A stretch of 46,216 bases of DNA, from assembly GCA_964448755.1 (NCBI GenBank), contig CAYUXF010000005.1:1-46216 (forward strand), written 5' to 3'. The translations under genes were made by a program, and so were the position numbers. Origin of the DNA: CAYUXF01 sp964448755. GTDB taxonomy: Bacteria > Margulisbacteria > Termititenacia > Termititenacales > CAYUXF01. Under the pieces are notes generated by a model. The model saw only the letters and a list, made by a program, of their open reading frames with translations, did not search any database and was not told where the DNA came from. Shown here one piece after another: positions 1 through 7,286 of the stretch (position 1 is the stretch's first letter; every line of letters begins with the position of its first letter).

Positions 1-69
1 CCTGTATATTCTAGTTTATTTTACTAGTTTACACAGTTAGTTTTACACTCCCAATTTCTAATAATGTTT

Positions 70-1689
70 TTAATGTAAATGTTTTTTTGTGGCAATATAA
101 CCTAACTTTATAATGTTCTTTACGTTTTTGTAATCATAGTATCCGTGGTTTGATGTATCTATATTTATTACCTTGTCCGATATTTTTAATTCATGTTTTT
201 TTATGCTTTTGGTGAAAATGTTTTTAACAGTCATTGTTAGTTCTAATAAATTATTCATTTGTGCTGAGTTTTTTTTATCTTCAATAATGTTAAATGCAAT
301 TACTTTATTTATATTGTTTTCTTTCAATATACTTGAAGGAATTGGCGTAGTATATACCCCATCCATTAGATAGGTGTTTTTATACTTCACAGGGGTGAAG
401 AAAACCATTAAGGCTAACGTTGCTCTAACTGCAAATGCATAATCACCTTCTTTGAATATCACTTTTTCTTTTGTTTTTAGATCAGAAGTAACGAGACAAA
501 AAGGAATTTTAAAATTTTCTATCCGGGGTGTATTCAGGAACTTGACGAGTGGTTTAATTATATTTTTCCCAGAAGATAATCCTAGCTTTGATCTGGCAAA
601 GTCTAGATTTCTTAAAACAGCAAAAGGCCTAAGGTATCTCTTGCAGAGATAATTTTCTGATTCCGAATATGTTTTTCCTGCTGCAAACATCGCCCCATAC
701 ATTGCTCCGCCGCAAACCCCTGCTATCATATCGATAGGAATATTTTCTTCTAAAATAGCTTTCATGGCCCCTACTTGCGCCATGCCGCCTGCCGCCGCCG
801 CAGAAAAGGCTATGCCAATAGTAGATTTAGAAATAGTTCTTGCTACATTGCCAATGCGCCAATCCAGTCGGTTGAGTTTGCGATCGTGTTTAAGGTCAAT
901 ATCAACTATCCTTATTTTTTCATTATAGATCTTTTTATAAAAATCTAATTTTTTATTGCTGATATTGATAAGAAAATCGGCATGAAAGATAAGCGAAGCG
1001 GAAAATGCATCTTTTTGTGCCGGTAAGTTGATTATTATGTAATCGTAATGTAGTTTTTTGCTTAAGATTGTTTCAAGATCTTGCGGGTTTGATGTTAAGT
1101 CCAATAATAAAACATTTTTTTTATTTTTGAGTTCTGGTGATAGTTTCGTTTCTGGTTTATTGTGAATGTCTTCCAGATAGAGCGCGGTTTCTAAAGCCAG
1201 CCAGGCTTTGTCTTTGGGGTCGCCCTCGTTATAAAAAACAGCAATGGTTGTCTGGTGTTCATCTTTAATGATTTTATGTCTTAATTCAGATAATTTTCTG
1301 CTGATAGAGATAGAGAGCGAGAGGGCGGCGGAATTATCTTTTTTAATTATTTTTTCAAAAGCTTCTTTGGGAATTACTAGATAGGTGCTGTTCTCGGTCG
1401 CCCTGGCAAAGTTCTGGTGTGGTGTTTTGTTGATCAGTGATATTTCGCCAAAGATCTGCTGTGGCACAATAGTATGTAATTCTATTTCTCTGTGCCCCTG
1501 CAAAGCTTTGTAGATGACAATTTTCCCCTTAAGTAAAAAATAGAGCCCTTCGGCGTAGGTGTTTTCGTGGAAAATCACTTGGCCTTTAGCTGCTTTTTTA
1601 AAAATAGCCGCCCGGGCAAGGCTCGCGCGCGTCTCTTTTTTAAAGCCTTTAAACATCTCGCTTTTTTCTAAGTCAAAGCCGCGTGGCAT
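70..1689 (-). CDS. Cyclic-nucleotide-binding / patatin-like (NTE-family) protein with Cys in place of the catalytic Ser
   Basis: 539 residues with the NTE-like layout. A cyclic-nucleotide-binding domain covers about 12-135 (FGEISL at 80-85, then an Arg-Ala at 96-97 where the phosphate arginine lies). A linker with a Rossmann-like stretch covers about 190-250, and a patatin phospholipase domain about 290-490. The patatin nucleophile elbow, normally GxSxG, reads GVCGG at 324-328; the codon at 712-714 is TGC (Cys326). The glycine-rich oxyanion segment is also altered (AAAAGGMAQVGAM, 297-309). The partner Asp motif is DGV at 443-445 instead of DGG/DGA, and the usual SxAxPxxF helix reads ATLALMVFFTPV. 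The fold therefore looks kept, but ester hydrolysis is uncertain: it may use a Cys nucleophile or be a pseudoenzyme. A good Shine-Dalgarno (GAGGAG) precedes the ATG. Domain call is firm; activity is not. Confidence 0.85.
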   Translation of the reverse strand: MPRGFDLEKSEMFKGFKKETRASLARAAIFKKAAKGQVIFHENTYAEGLYFLLKGKIVIYKALQGHREIELHTIVPQQIFGEISLINKTPHQNFARATENSTYLVIPKEAFEKIIKKDNSAALSLSISISRKLSELRHKIIKDEHQTTIAVFYNEGDPKDKAWLALETALYLEDIHNKPETKLSPELKNKKNVLLLDLTSNPQDLETILSKKLHYDYIIINLPAQKDAFSASLIFHADFLINISNKKLDFYKKIYNEKIRIVDIDLKHDRKLNRLDWRIGNVARTISKSTIGIAFSAAAAGGMAQVGAMKAILEENIPIDMIAGVCGGAMYGAMFAAGKTYSESENYLCKRYLRPFAVLRNLDFARSKLGLSSGKNIIKPLVKFLNTPRIENFKIPFCLVTSDLKTKEKVIFKEGDYAFAVRATLALMVFFTPVKYKNTYLMDGVYTTPIPSSILKENNINKVIAFNIIEDKKNSAQMNNLLELTMTVKNIFTKSIKKHELKISDKVINIDTSNHGYYDYKNVKNIIKLGYIATKKHLH

Positions 1690-1812
1690 TTTAAATTAAC
1701 TCCTCAATAATTTTTGGCGCTAGTGTCCAAAGACAATACCGCTTTTTTTATTAACATAGCCGGGGATAACCTTAGTTGCCTAATATATGCCCATGTTTTG
1801 CTAGTTTTATAC

Positions 1813-1912
1813 NNNNNNNNNNNNNNNNNNNNNNNNNNNNNNNNNNNNNNNNNNNNNNNNNNNNNNNNNNNNNNNNNNNNNNNNNNNNNNNNNNNNNNNN
1901 NNNNNNNNNNNN
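1813..1912. other. Assembly gap (100 N)
   Basis: Exactly 100 N, a scaffolding placeholder of arbitrary length. The flanks share no sequence with each other, so missing sequence here may be real. The open frame that crosses it is not a gene. About 120 bases between the patatin gene start and the gap hold no clear feature. Confidence 0.98.
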
Positions 1913-1941
1913 CTGCTTGGCCGCAAAAGAGTAGATGGTTA

Positions 1942-1950
1942 TGGTATAAT
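1942..1950 (+). promoter_or_regulatory. Extended -10 promoter for the MntA/HepT-type pair
   Basis: TGG-TATAAT, a TGn extended -10 hexamer, lies 23 nt before the first ATG. No convincing -35 is seen at 16-18 nt spacing. The leader contains a weak AAAGG ribosome site. Confidence 0.5.
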
Positions 1951-1973
1951 TAAAAAAACTAAAGGTTCCTAAT

Positions 1974-2255
1974 ATGACATTATTAGAATTAAAAAAAGAT
2001 TTAAAAAAAATTCTTCTGAAACAGGGTATTAAAAAAGCGGCTGTTTTTGGTTCTTATGCGCGTGGTGATAATAATGAAAAGAGCGATATTGATCTTTTGG
2101 TTGACTTGCAGGGATCAAAATCGCTGTTAGATTTGGTAGCTTTAAAGTATATTCTTGAGGATCGTTTTAATAAAAAATTTGATGTTATTACGTATAACGC
2201 ACTTAATCCTTTGTTAAAAGATAAGATCATTAGTGAGCAGCAACAGATAATATGA
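1974..2255 (+). CDS. mntA: MntA-type nucleotidyltransferase antitoxin
   Basis: 93-residue minimal nucleotidyltransferase (MNT) protein. It carries the family signature GS-x10-DxD: GSYARG followed by SDIDLLVDL, with the two metal-binding aspartates. Length and motif fit the MntA antitoxins that pair with HEPN toxins; characterised members add AMP groups to a tyrosine of the HepT partner and so neutralise it. The stop codon overlaps the start of the next gene by 4 nt (ATGA), the usual coupling for this module. The gene starts just after a scaffold gap with its own extended -10 promoter. Function is inferred from the family and the pair arrangement. Confidence 0.85.
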   Translation: MTLLELKKDLKKILLKQGIKKAAVFGSYARGDNNEKSDIDLLVDLQGSKSLLDLVALKYILEDRFNKKFDVITYNALNPLLKDKIISEQQQII

Positions 2256-2605
2256 GCATGAGTAGTAAAGACCCCTTTGTTTTTATCGAGCATATATTAG
2301 AAAGCATTGGCTTGATAGAACACTATGTAAAAAAGATAGACGATAATTATTTTTTTAATAATGTTCAGTTGCAGGATGCGGTAATTAGACGGATAGAAAT
2401 AATTGGTGAAGCTGTAAAAAAATTACCTCAAGATATTAGAGTTTTATATCCTGATATTCGCTGGAAAGATATTGCTGGAATGCGCGATATCTTGATCCAT
2501 GAATATTTTGGTGTAGATTTAAAATTGACCTGGCGGGTGGTTGTAGATGAGCTACCTAAATTAAAAAAAGAATTGAATAAAATAAAGAGAGACCATTTTC
2601 GATAA
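2252..2605 (+). CDS. hepT: HepT-type HEPN-domain ribonuclease toxin (DUF86 family)
   Basis: 117-residue all-helical HEPN protein. The RNase motif Rx4HxY is intact as R-DILI-H-E-Y near residues 88-95, preceded by the family blocks IEIIGEAVKKL and WKDIAGMRD. HEPN toxins of this group cleave RNA; the tyrosine of the motif is the site modified by the MntA partner. Translationally coupled to the upstream antitoxin gene by an ATGA overlap. It is followed by a gene-free stretch of about 280 bases that contains a palindromic element. The intact motif suggests an active toxin, not a relic. Confidence 0.85.
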   Translation: MSMSSKDPFVFIEHILESIGLIEHYVKKIDDNYFFNNVQLQDAVIRRIEIIGEAVKKLPQDIRVLYPDIRWKDIAGMRDILIHEYFGVDLKLTWRVVVDELPKLKKELNKIKRDHFR

Positions 2606-2704
2606 TAACATTAGGATACCTAATAGTTATAGGTTTTGGTCTTGAGGTTATGTTCTTTTCTTGAAGGATTTTTCTAGTTGCTTTGCATTTATCTAGCGGA
2701 AGTG

Positions 2705-2779
2705 CGCCTGTCCTGCCAGAGCAGTATTTTATTTGCCGGCAGATCCGGCGGGAAATGCCGGACAGAGACAGAACAGGCG
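2705..2779. repeat. GC-rich nested palindromic element
   Basis: An outer inverted repeat (CGCCTGT at 2705-2711, ACAGGCG at 2773-2779) encloses an inner hairpin (CCGGCA at 2736-2741, TGCCGG at 2756-2761). It is markedly richer in GC than its surroundings and lies in the 277-base gap between the HEPN toxin gene and the convergent lspA. It looks like a small dispersed palindromic repeat, possibly acting as a transcription barrier between convergent genes. The rest of this gap shows nothing. Confidence 0.6.
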
Positions 2780-2882
2780 GTAACTTTTAATTTACAAAAT
2801 TAATACCAAGCTCTTTTTTAGATAATTGTTTAAAAAAAAGAGAAGCGACTAAATTAGCCGTAAGTTTGGGGGATTTTCGTTA

Positions 2883-3338
2883 TTATTTTTTAGTGCGCGG
2901 CGGTTTGTGTTTGAAAATAGAGATGATCAGCAGGAAGACACCGACGTTAATAAAAATATCCGCCAGGTTAAAGACCGGCCATTTACCATAGAGATCTAAA
3001 AAGTCTATAACGCCGCCGGCAAAAATACGGTTAATTAAGTTTCCCATAGTCCCGGCAAAGAGAAAAATTAAGCCGGTGTATTGTGTGCGGTTCGTGCAGA
3101 GCTCATGTTTAACATAATGGAGAATGTAGCCCAAAACCAGCGTGGCGATAACTGCTAAAAAGGTCTGTTGTCCTTCAAAAAGGCCAAAGGCGGCGCCGGT
3201 ATTTTTTAAATAGACCAGGCGCAAGATCCCTGGAATTACGGCAATTGGTTCCCGGAAAGTTAAATACTGCCAGGCTAAGTGTTTGGTGAGATAGTCCAGG
3301 GCAATTAGGAGTGCCGTTGCCATTGAGAAAAAAAACAT
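2883..3338 (-). CDS. lspA: Lipoprotein signal peptidase (signal peptidase II)
   Basis: 151-residue inner-membrane aspartyl protease that cuts the signal peptide from diacylglyceryl-modified prolipoproteins. Four hydrophobic segments are visible. Family motifs are NTGAAFGLF (46-54), GNLINR (99-104), VIDF with candidate catalytic Asp112, and FNLADIFI with Asp127. The conserved block GNxxDR has Asn instead of Asp at 103; that Asp is not one of the two catalytic residues. A GAGG ribosome site precedes the ATG. It is last in a minus-strand run (pgk2, pgk1, small membrane protein, lspA), starting 7 nt after the membrane protein gene. Confidence 0.95.
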   Translation of the reverse strand: MFFFSMATALLIALDYLTKHLAWQYLTFREPIAVIPGILRLVYLKNTGAAFGLFEGQQTFLAVIATLVLGYILHYVKHELCTNRTQYTGLIFLFAGTMGNLINRIFAGGVIDFLDLYGKWPVFNLADIFINVGVFLLIISIFKHKPPRTKK

Positions 3339-3345
3339 TCTTGTT

Positions 3346-3932
3346 TTACCTCGCCATTGCTTTCATCATTAAGATCATGTTGCCGAATAACTCTTGGATT
3401 ATTCTAACATCTTTGTGCATATATAAAAAATAGAGAATTACCAGTGCGGCTACCGCTATACCTAAACCAAAGAAAATTCCGGCAAAGAACTTAAGGGCAA
3501 AATAGCGCAAAGGTGAAGCAAAATAACGGGCCATTTTCTCAATGTTTTTATTTGTTTTAAATGATTCTTTTTCTGTTTTTACAGAAACTTTAGATATGGT
3601 TGGGGTAAAGGTTTTTTCCTCNNNNNNNNNNNNNNNNNNNNNNNNNNNNNNNNNNNNNNNNNNNNNNNNNNNNNNNNNNNNNNNNNNNNNNNNNNNNNNN
3701 NNNNNNNNNNNNNNNNNNNNNCTTTTTCTGTTTTTACAGAAACTTTAGATATGGTTGGGGTAAAGGTTTTTTCCTCAGTTTTTTCCTCTAATTTGATCTC
3801 CTCGGCAATGTCTTTCGGTTCTTCTTTTTTTGGTTTCTTTTTTTCTTCACCGGGCAGTGGTTTTAGTACATCTTCTTTTTCCCGGACGGCATTTAAGATA
3901 TCCTCTAAAGATTCTTTTTTTGTTGCGGACAT
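3346..3932 (-). CDS. Small single-span membrane protein, possibly DUF5665-like, split by a false assembly gap
   Basis: As assembled, the gene is interrupted by 100 N. The 55 bases before the gap (3567-3621) are identical to the 55 bases after it (3722-3776). Removing 155 bases (3622-3776) joins both halves in one frame: 432 nt, 143 residues, starting at 3932 and ending at 3346. The product has a charged, lysine/glutamate-rich cytosolic N-terminus (about 1-80) and a C-terminal segment with one strong transmembrane helix (FFAGIFFGLGIAVAALVILY). The end resembles the glycine-rich helix of DUF5665 proteins; that family call is tentative. Without the repair, a spurious 62-residue gene starting at an internal Met would be annotated. 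It lies between pgk1 and lspA. Confidence 0.75.
3567..3776. repeat. 55-bp direct repeat flanking a 100-N gap (assembly artefact)
   Basis: 3567-3621 and 3722-3776 are identical and directly abut the N run (3622-3721) on both sides. Two contig ends overlapping by 55 bp were scaffolded without being merged; 55 is a common assembly k-mer size. This is not a biological repeat, and collapsing it restores an intact gene. Confidence 0.93.
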
Positions 3933-3970
3933 TAATTTTCCCCTTTCAGCTTTACTTTAAACGACAGGAA

Positions 3971-5170
3971 CTATTTGTCTTGCAAGATAGCTATGCCGGG
4001 TAGTGTTTTGCCTTCCAGAAATTCCAGAGAGGCGCCGCCGCCGGTCGAGATATGGGTTATTTTATCGGCGTAGCCAGATTTCTCTGCGGCACTGGCCGAG
4101 TCACCGCCGCCAATAATGGAAACACCGTCAGATTCTGCCAGTATTTTGGCAATGGCGTTAGTGCCGCCGGCAAATTTGTTAATTTCAAAAACGCCCATTG
4201 GTCCGTTCCAAACGACAGTCTTAGCTGCTTTAACAACAGCGGCAAATTGCTCGATAGTCTTTGGCCCAATATCGACACCTTCCCAGTCGGCCGGGATAGA
4301 ATCAATATCGACAATGTTTGTATTGGCGGTTTCGCTAAAATCGTCGGAGACCAGAATGTCTACAGGGAGCATTAGTTTGGTTGATGAGCTCTTGGCCGCG
4401 GCCATGACTTTCTTGGCTTCATCCAGGTAGTCTGGCTCACAGAGCGATTTGCCAATTTCTTTGCCAAGCGCTTTAAAAAAAGTATAGGCCATACCGCCGC
4501 CGATAATTAAAGTATCAACTTTGCCGATGAGATTTTGGAGTACGGTTATTTTGGAGGAAACTTTAGCGCCGCCAATGATCGCAACGAAGGGTTTTTCCGG
4601 GTTAGAGAGCGCTTTGCCCATAATTTCTAATTCTTTATTAATTAAGAAACCGGCATAAGCGGGGAGGAATCTGGCCACACCTTCGGTAGAGGCGTGGGCG
4701 CGGTGTGCCGTGCCGAAGGCGTCATTGACATAGATGTCGCCGAGCTTGGCCAGCTTCTTGGCGAACTCAAGGTCATTGGCCTCTTCTTCTTTGTAGAAGC
4801 GAACATTTTCTAAAAGAATTATTTCGCCGTTTTTCAGGGCGTTCACTTTATTCTCAACGTCAGCGCCAATACAATCGTCGAGTTTTTGGACCGGCCGGCC
4901 GATCAATTCTGCTAATTTTTTGCCGATAACATCTATTTTATATTTGGGGTTTTTCTCGCCTTTAGGGCGGCCGAAGTGGGTCATGATAATTACTTTAGCG
5001 TCATTTTCTAATAAATATTTTAATGTTGGCAGAGAGGCGGTAATGCGGGTATCGTCGGTAATTGCGCCGGTCTCTTTGTCTACCGGAACGTTAAAATCTA
5101 CGCGGATGAGTACTTTTTTATCTTTTAAGTCATTTTTAGTGAGATCTTTTACTGATTTCTTGTTGTACAT
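3971..5170 (-). CDS. pgk: Phosphoglycerate kinase (canonical copy)
   Basis: 399 residues from the ATG at 5170, which has AAGGAG 7 nt upstream; a TTG seven codons earlier is less likely. It transfers phosphate between 1,3-bisphosphoglycerate and ADP in glycolysis. Substrate-binding residues are all present: RVDFN (Arg23, Asp25, Asn27), ITDDTR (Arg42), HFGRPKG, ENVRF, and AHRAHAS. Nucleotide-binding blocks GGAKVSSK, WNGPMGVFE and GGGDSASA are intact. Normal length for the family. It lies 147 nt downstream of a second, divergent pgk on the same strand, and upstream of the small membrane protein gene and lspA. Confidence 0.97.
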   Translation of the reverse strand: MYNKKSVKDLTKNDLKDKKVLIRVDFNVPVDKETGAITDDTRITASLPTLKYLLENDAKVIIMTHFGRPKGEKNPKYKIDVIGKKLAELIGRPVQKLDDCIGADVENKVNALKNGEIILLENVRFYKEEEANDLEFAKKLAKLGDIYVNDAFGTAHRAHASTEGVARFLPAYAGFLINKELEIMGKALSNPEKPFVAIIGGAKVSSKITVLQNLIGKVDTLIIGGGMAYTFFKALGKEIGKSLCEPDYLDEAKKVMAAAKSSSTKLMLPVDILVSDDFSETANTNIVDIDSIPADWEGVDIGPKTIEQFAAVVKAAKTVVWNGPMGVFEINKFAGGTNAIAKILAESDGVSIIGGGDSASAAEKSGYADKITHISTGGGASLEFLEGKTLPGIAILQDK

Positions 5171-5253
5171 CTGGTGGCTCCTTCTGATCAAAATTGAGGC
5201 AAAATAATATCATAATAAGCGCTGCTCTGTAAAACATTACTGTGTTTTATATT

Positions 5254-5293
5254 CCCCTTCTCCGCATGGCGGGGAAGGGGCTAGGGGATGGGG
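5254..5293. repeat. Palindromic GC-rich intergenic repeat, copy A
   Basis: CCCCTTCTCCGC, ATG, GCGGGGAAGGGG forms a hairpin with one G-U pair, followed by GGGGATGGGG. A close copy, including the GGGGATAGGGG tail, occurs at 20975-21013. It sits between the two pgk genes. It resembles small dispersed intergenic palindromes; function unknown. Confidence 0.65.
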
Positions 5294-5317
5294 TCATGAT
5301 AGACTGTTAACTGTAAT

Positions 5318-6751
5318 TTATTTTTCTTCTTTTTTGTCTTCTGATTCTGAAGATTCTTCTTGTTCTTTCTCTTCTTGTTCATCCTGTTGGGAGTTGTTTT
5401 TCTCCTGCTGATATTTTGAACGGTCATCGAGGGCTTCAATAGCATCTAGCTTTTTGCCTTCAAGTATTTCTAAGAAGGCGCCGCCGCCAGTCGATATATA
5501 AGATATTTTATCCACATGACCGGATTGCTCTACAGCGCTGGCCGAGTCGCCGCCGCCAACAACCGAGAGACAATCTGAGTCAGCTAAGGCTTTAGCTATG
5601 GCGTTGGTGCCGGCTGCAAAGTTAGGCATTTCAAAAGCGCCCATTGGTCCGTTCCAGATAACGGTTTTAAGTTCTTTTATTTCATTTGAATATAATTCAA
5701 TTGTTTTTGGGCCGATATCAAGTCCAATCATTTTATCCGGGATCTGTTCTACTACACTAATCTCAGTATCATTGCTGAATTCAAGGCCGCAAACATTATC
5801 AATCGGTAGAAGAATGTCAACTTCTTTTTCTTCTGCTTTTCTCATTATCTCTTTGGCTGTTTCAAGCAAATTTTCCTCAACCAATGATTTTCCGATATTT
5901 TCTCCCCTTGCTTTTAAAAATGTGTAAGCCATGCCGCCGCCAATTATCAAAACATCCACTTTGTCTATAATGTTCGTAAGGGCATCAAGTTTACTGGAAA
6001 CTTTGGCTCCGCCAATTATTGCGCCAAAACGTCTGGGTGCTGTTTTAAGTATGCTGCTACTGTAGTAAAGCTCTTTGTTTATTAAAAGACCGGAAACAAC
6101 AGGAAGTCCCTCTGCTTTAAAAACATCGGTAATAGCAAAATTTGAAGCATGTCCTCTGTGTGCTGCCGAGAAGGCATCGTTAATATACGCCGCATATCCC
6201 TGCGGGCAAGTTTTTGCCATTTCAAGTGCTATTTCCGAGGAGTTTTTCTCTTCCCGGGCGTCAAAACGGACATTTTCAATTATATAAACAGTGTCTTTTT
6301 GGGGATTTTTCAGCAAAGATGGTACGGTGTGTTTTAAATAAGTTTGATAGTCAGGGGAGATGCTCAATGACATTCCGTCTTCATGGTGTTCTACCATTGG
6401 GATAAAGACAACTTTTTTATTTGGCAAATGTTTTTGTAATTCTTTGGCTATTGGTTCCAACGAGTCTTTCTCGCTGTATTTTCCTTTTGGTCTGCCCAGG
6501 TGAGACATGATAACTATTGACCTGGCCCCTTGTTCAAATGAATAATTGATAGTGGGGATGGTCTCTGTAATTCTTCTGGGGTCGGTGATCTCTTTGTCGT
6601 TAGTTAAGGGAACGTTATAGTCGAACTTGGCTAATAAGACCTGATCTTCAAAGTGTTCTTTTTTTAGATCCAGAATACTGGCCTTGTTATTTGGCTCGAT
6701 CGTCTCTATATTTTCTTTTGCCCCTGCTGCTATTTTTTTGTGAAATTCCAT
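5318..6751 (-). CDS. Divergent phosphoglycerate kinase paralogue with acidic C-terminal tail
   Basis: 477 residues, well above the roughly 400 usual for Pgk. It carries an N-terminal extension of about 25 residues and a 34-residue Glu/Gln/Lys/Ser tail (444-477) of low complexity. The Pgk core is recognisable: DYNVP, ITDPRRI, SHLGRPKG, ENVRF, AHRGHAS, GGAKVSSK, WNGPMGAFE, GGGDSASA. The arginine of the RVDFN block (Arg21 in yeast numbering) is Lys42 here; the other basic-patch residues and the nucleotide loop remain, so activity is plausible. An extra stretch lies before ENVRF. AAAGGGG precedes the ATG, and a strong promoter lies about 45 nt upstream. It may be a regulated or differently located isozyme; the tail could mediate interactions. 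Confidence 0.88.
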   Translation of the reverse strand: MEFHKKIAAGAKENIETIEPNNKASILDLKKEHFEDQVLLAKFDYNVPLTNDKEITDPRRITETIPTINYSFEQGARSIVIMSHLGRPKGKYSEKDSLEPIAKELQKHLPNKKVVFIPMVEHHEDGMSLSISPDYQTYLKHTVPSLLKNPQKDTVYIIENVRFDAREEKNSSEIALEMAKTCPQGYAAYINDAFSAAHRGHASNFAITDVFKAEGLPVVSGLLINKELYYSSSILKTAPRRFGAIIGGAKVSSKLDALTNIIDKVDVLIIGGGMAYTFLKARGENIGKSLVEENLLETAKEIMRKAEEKEVDILLPIDNVCGLEFSNDTEISVVEQIPDKMIGLDIGPKTIELYSNEIKELKTVIWNGPMGAFEMPNFAAGTNAIAKALADSDCLSVVGGGDSASAVEQSGHVDKISYISTGGGAFLEILEGKKLDAIEALDDRSKYQQEKNNSQQDEQEEKEQEESSESEDKKEEK

Positions 6752-6794
6752 AACTCATACCCCTTTCATTGTTTAGTGAGATAAAACGGCTAGA

Positions 6795-6823
6795 ATTATA
6801 TTCCTGTCTAAAAAATTTTTCAA
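6795..6823 (-). promoter_or_regulatory. Sigma70-type promoter for the divergent pgk
   Basis: Read on the minus strand: TTGAAA (6823-6818), 17 nt, TATAAT (6800-6795). Near-consensus. Its -35 is separated by only 2 bp from the -35 of the plus-strand promoter at 6826. Confidence 0.8.
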
Positions 6824-6825
6824 GG

Positions 6826-6854
6826 TTGTCACCTGGCGGGGCATGGTTTAAAAT
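6826..6854 (+). promoter_or_regulatory. Sigma70-type promoter for the 115-residue hypothetical gene
   Basis: TTGTCA (6826-6831), 17 nt, TAAAAT (6849-6854), then about 28 nt to the ATG with GGGAGG in between. Back-to-back with the divergent pgk promoter. Confidence 0.75.
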
Positions 6855-6882
6855 TAAAAAAAGTTATCCTTGGGAGGTTGTT

Positions 6883-7230
6883 ATGTTCAAAAAAAGATTA
6901 TCTGTGGCAGAGACTGAAATAGTTTCCAATAACAAAGTAGTAAAAAATCAGCCGGTAGTTTTTTTAAACTACGATCGTGTCAGTGTGGTTTCTCGTCAGG
7001 ATATAGATGATATTTGGTCGCTTTCTCTGGACGAATTATTGGCCAGAGGTTTTTTATTAAAAGGTTTTTTTTCCAGAATGCACGACGAAAAACTCTTAGA
7101 AGTGATAGATGAAAAAAAAGGGACGCAGTGTGTTTTCTATAAGGATATTTTTCCTTTAGATGAAAGATGGACAGATCTGCTCAAAAATTTAGTAATGGCG
7201 GCTATTGATGACCGGCGGCCCGGCAAATAG
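6883..7230 (+). CDS. Hypothetical protein, 115 residues
   Basis: Not recognised. The start chosen is the ATG at 6883, preceded by GGGAGG and a good promoter; an upstream in-frame ATG at 6769 would place the start before this promoter. The product is soluble, mixed alpha/beta in appearance, with no signal peptide or membrane segment. It contains a run resembling a small regulatory fold (QDIDDIWSLSLDELLARGF). It is first in the plus-strand run leading to the SPOR protein gene, maf and mreB. Confidence 0.65.
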   Translation: MFKKRLSVAETEIVSNNKVVKNQPVVFLNYDRVSVVSRQDIDDIWSLSLDELLARGFLLKGFFSRMHDEKLLEVIDEKKGTQCVFYKDIFPLDERWTDLLKNLVMAAIDDRRPGK

Positions 7231-7286
7231 TTTTTAATACAGGACTGTGTTATAATTGTGCCAATTTTTAACGGGGGGTAAGCAGT

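Noticed and set aside
1714..1953. Open frame crossing the first N gap
   Set aside because: Almost half of it is N; no ribosome site, no recognisable protein.
3346..3534. Stand-alone 62-residue membrane protein
   Set aside because: It is the C-terminal end of the gene split by the false gap at 3622; the start Met is internal once the 55-bp overlap is collapsed.
3567..3776. 55-bp direct repeat as a recombination or attachment site
   Set aside because: Both copies directly abut an N run and one merged copy gives an intact gene, so it is a contig overlap.
3542..3960. Plus-strand frames on both sides of the gap that repeat the same residues
   Set aside because: Antisense shadows of the minus-strand gene, duplicated by the assembly artefact.
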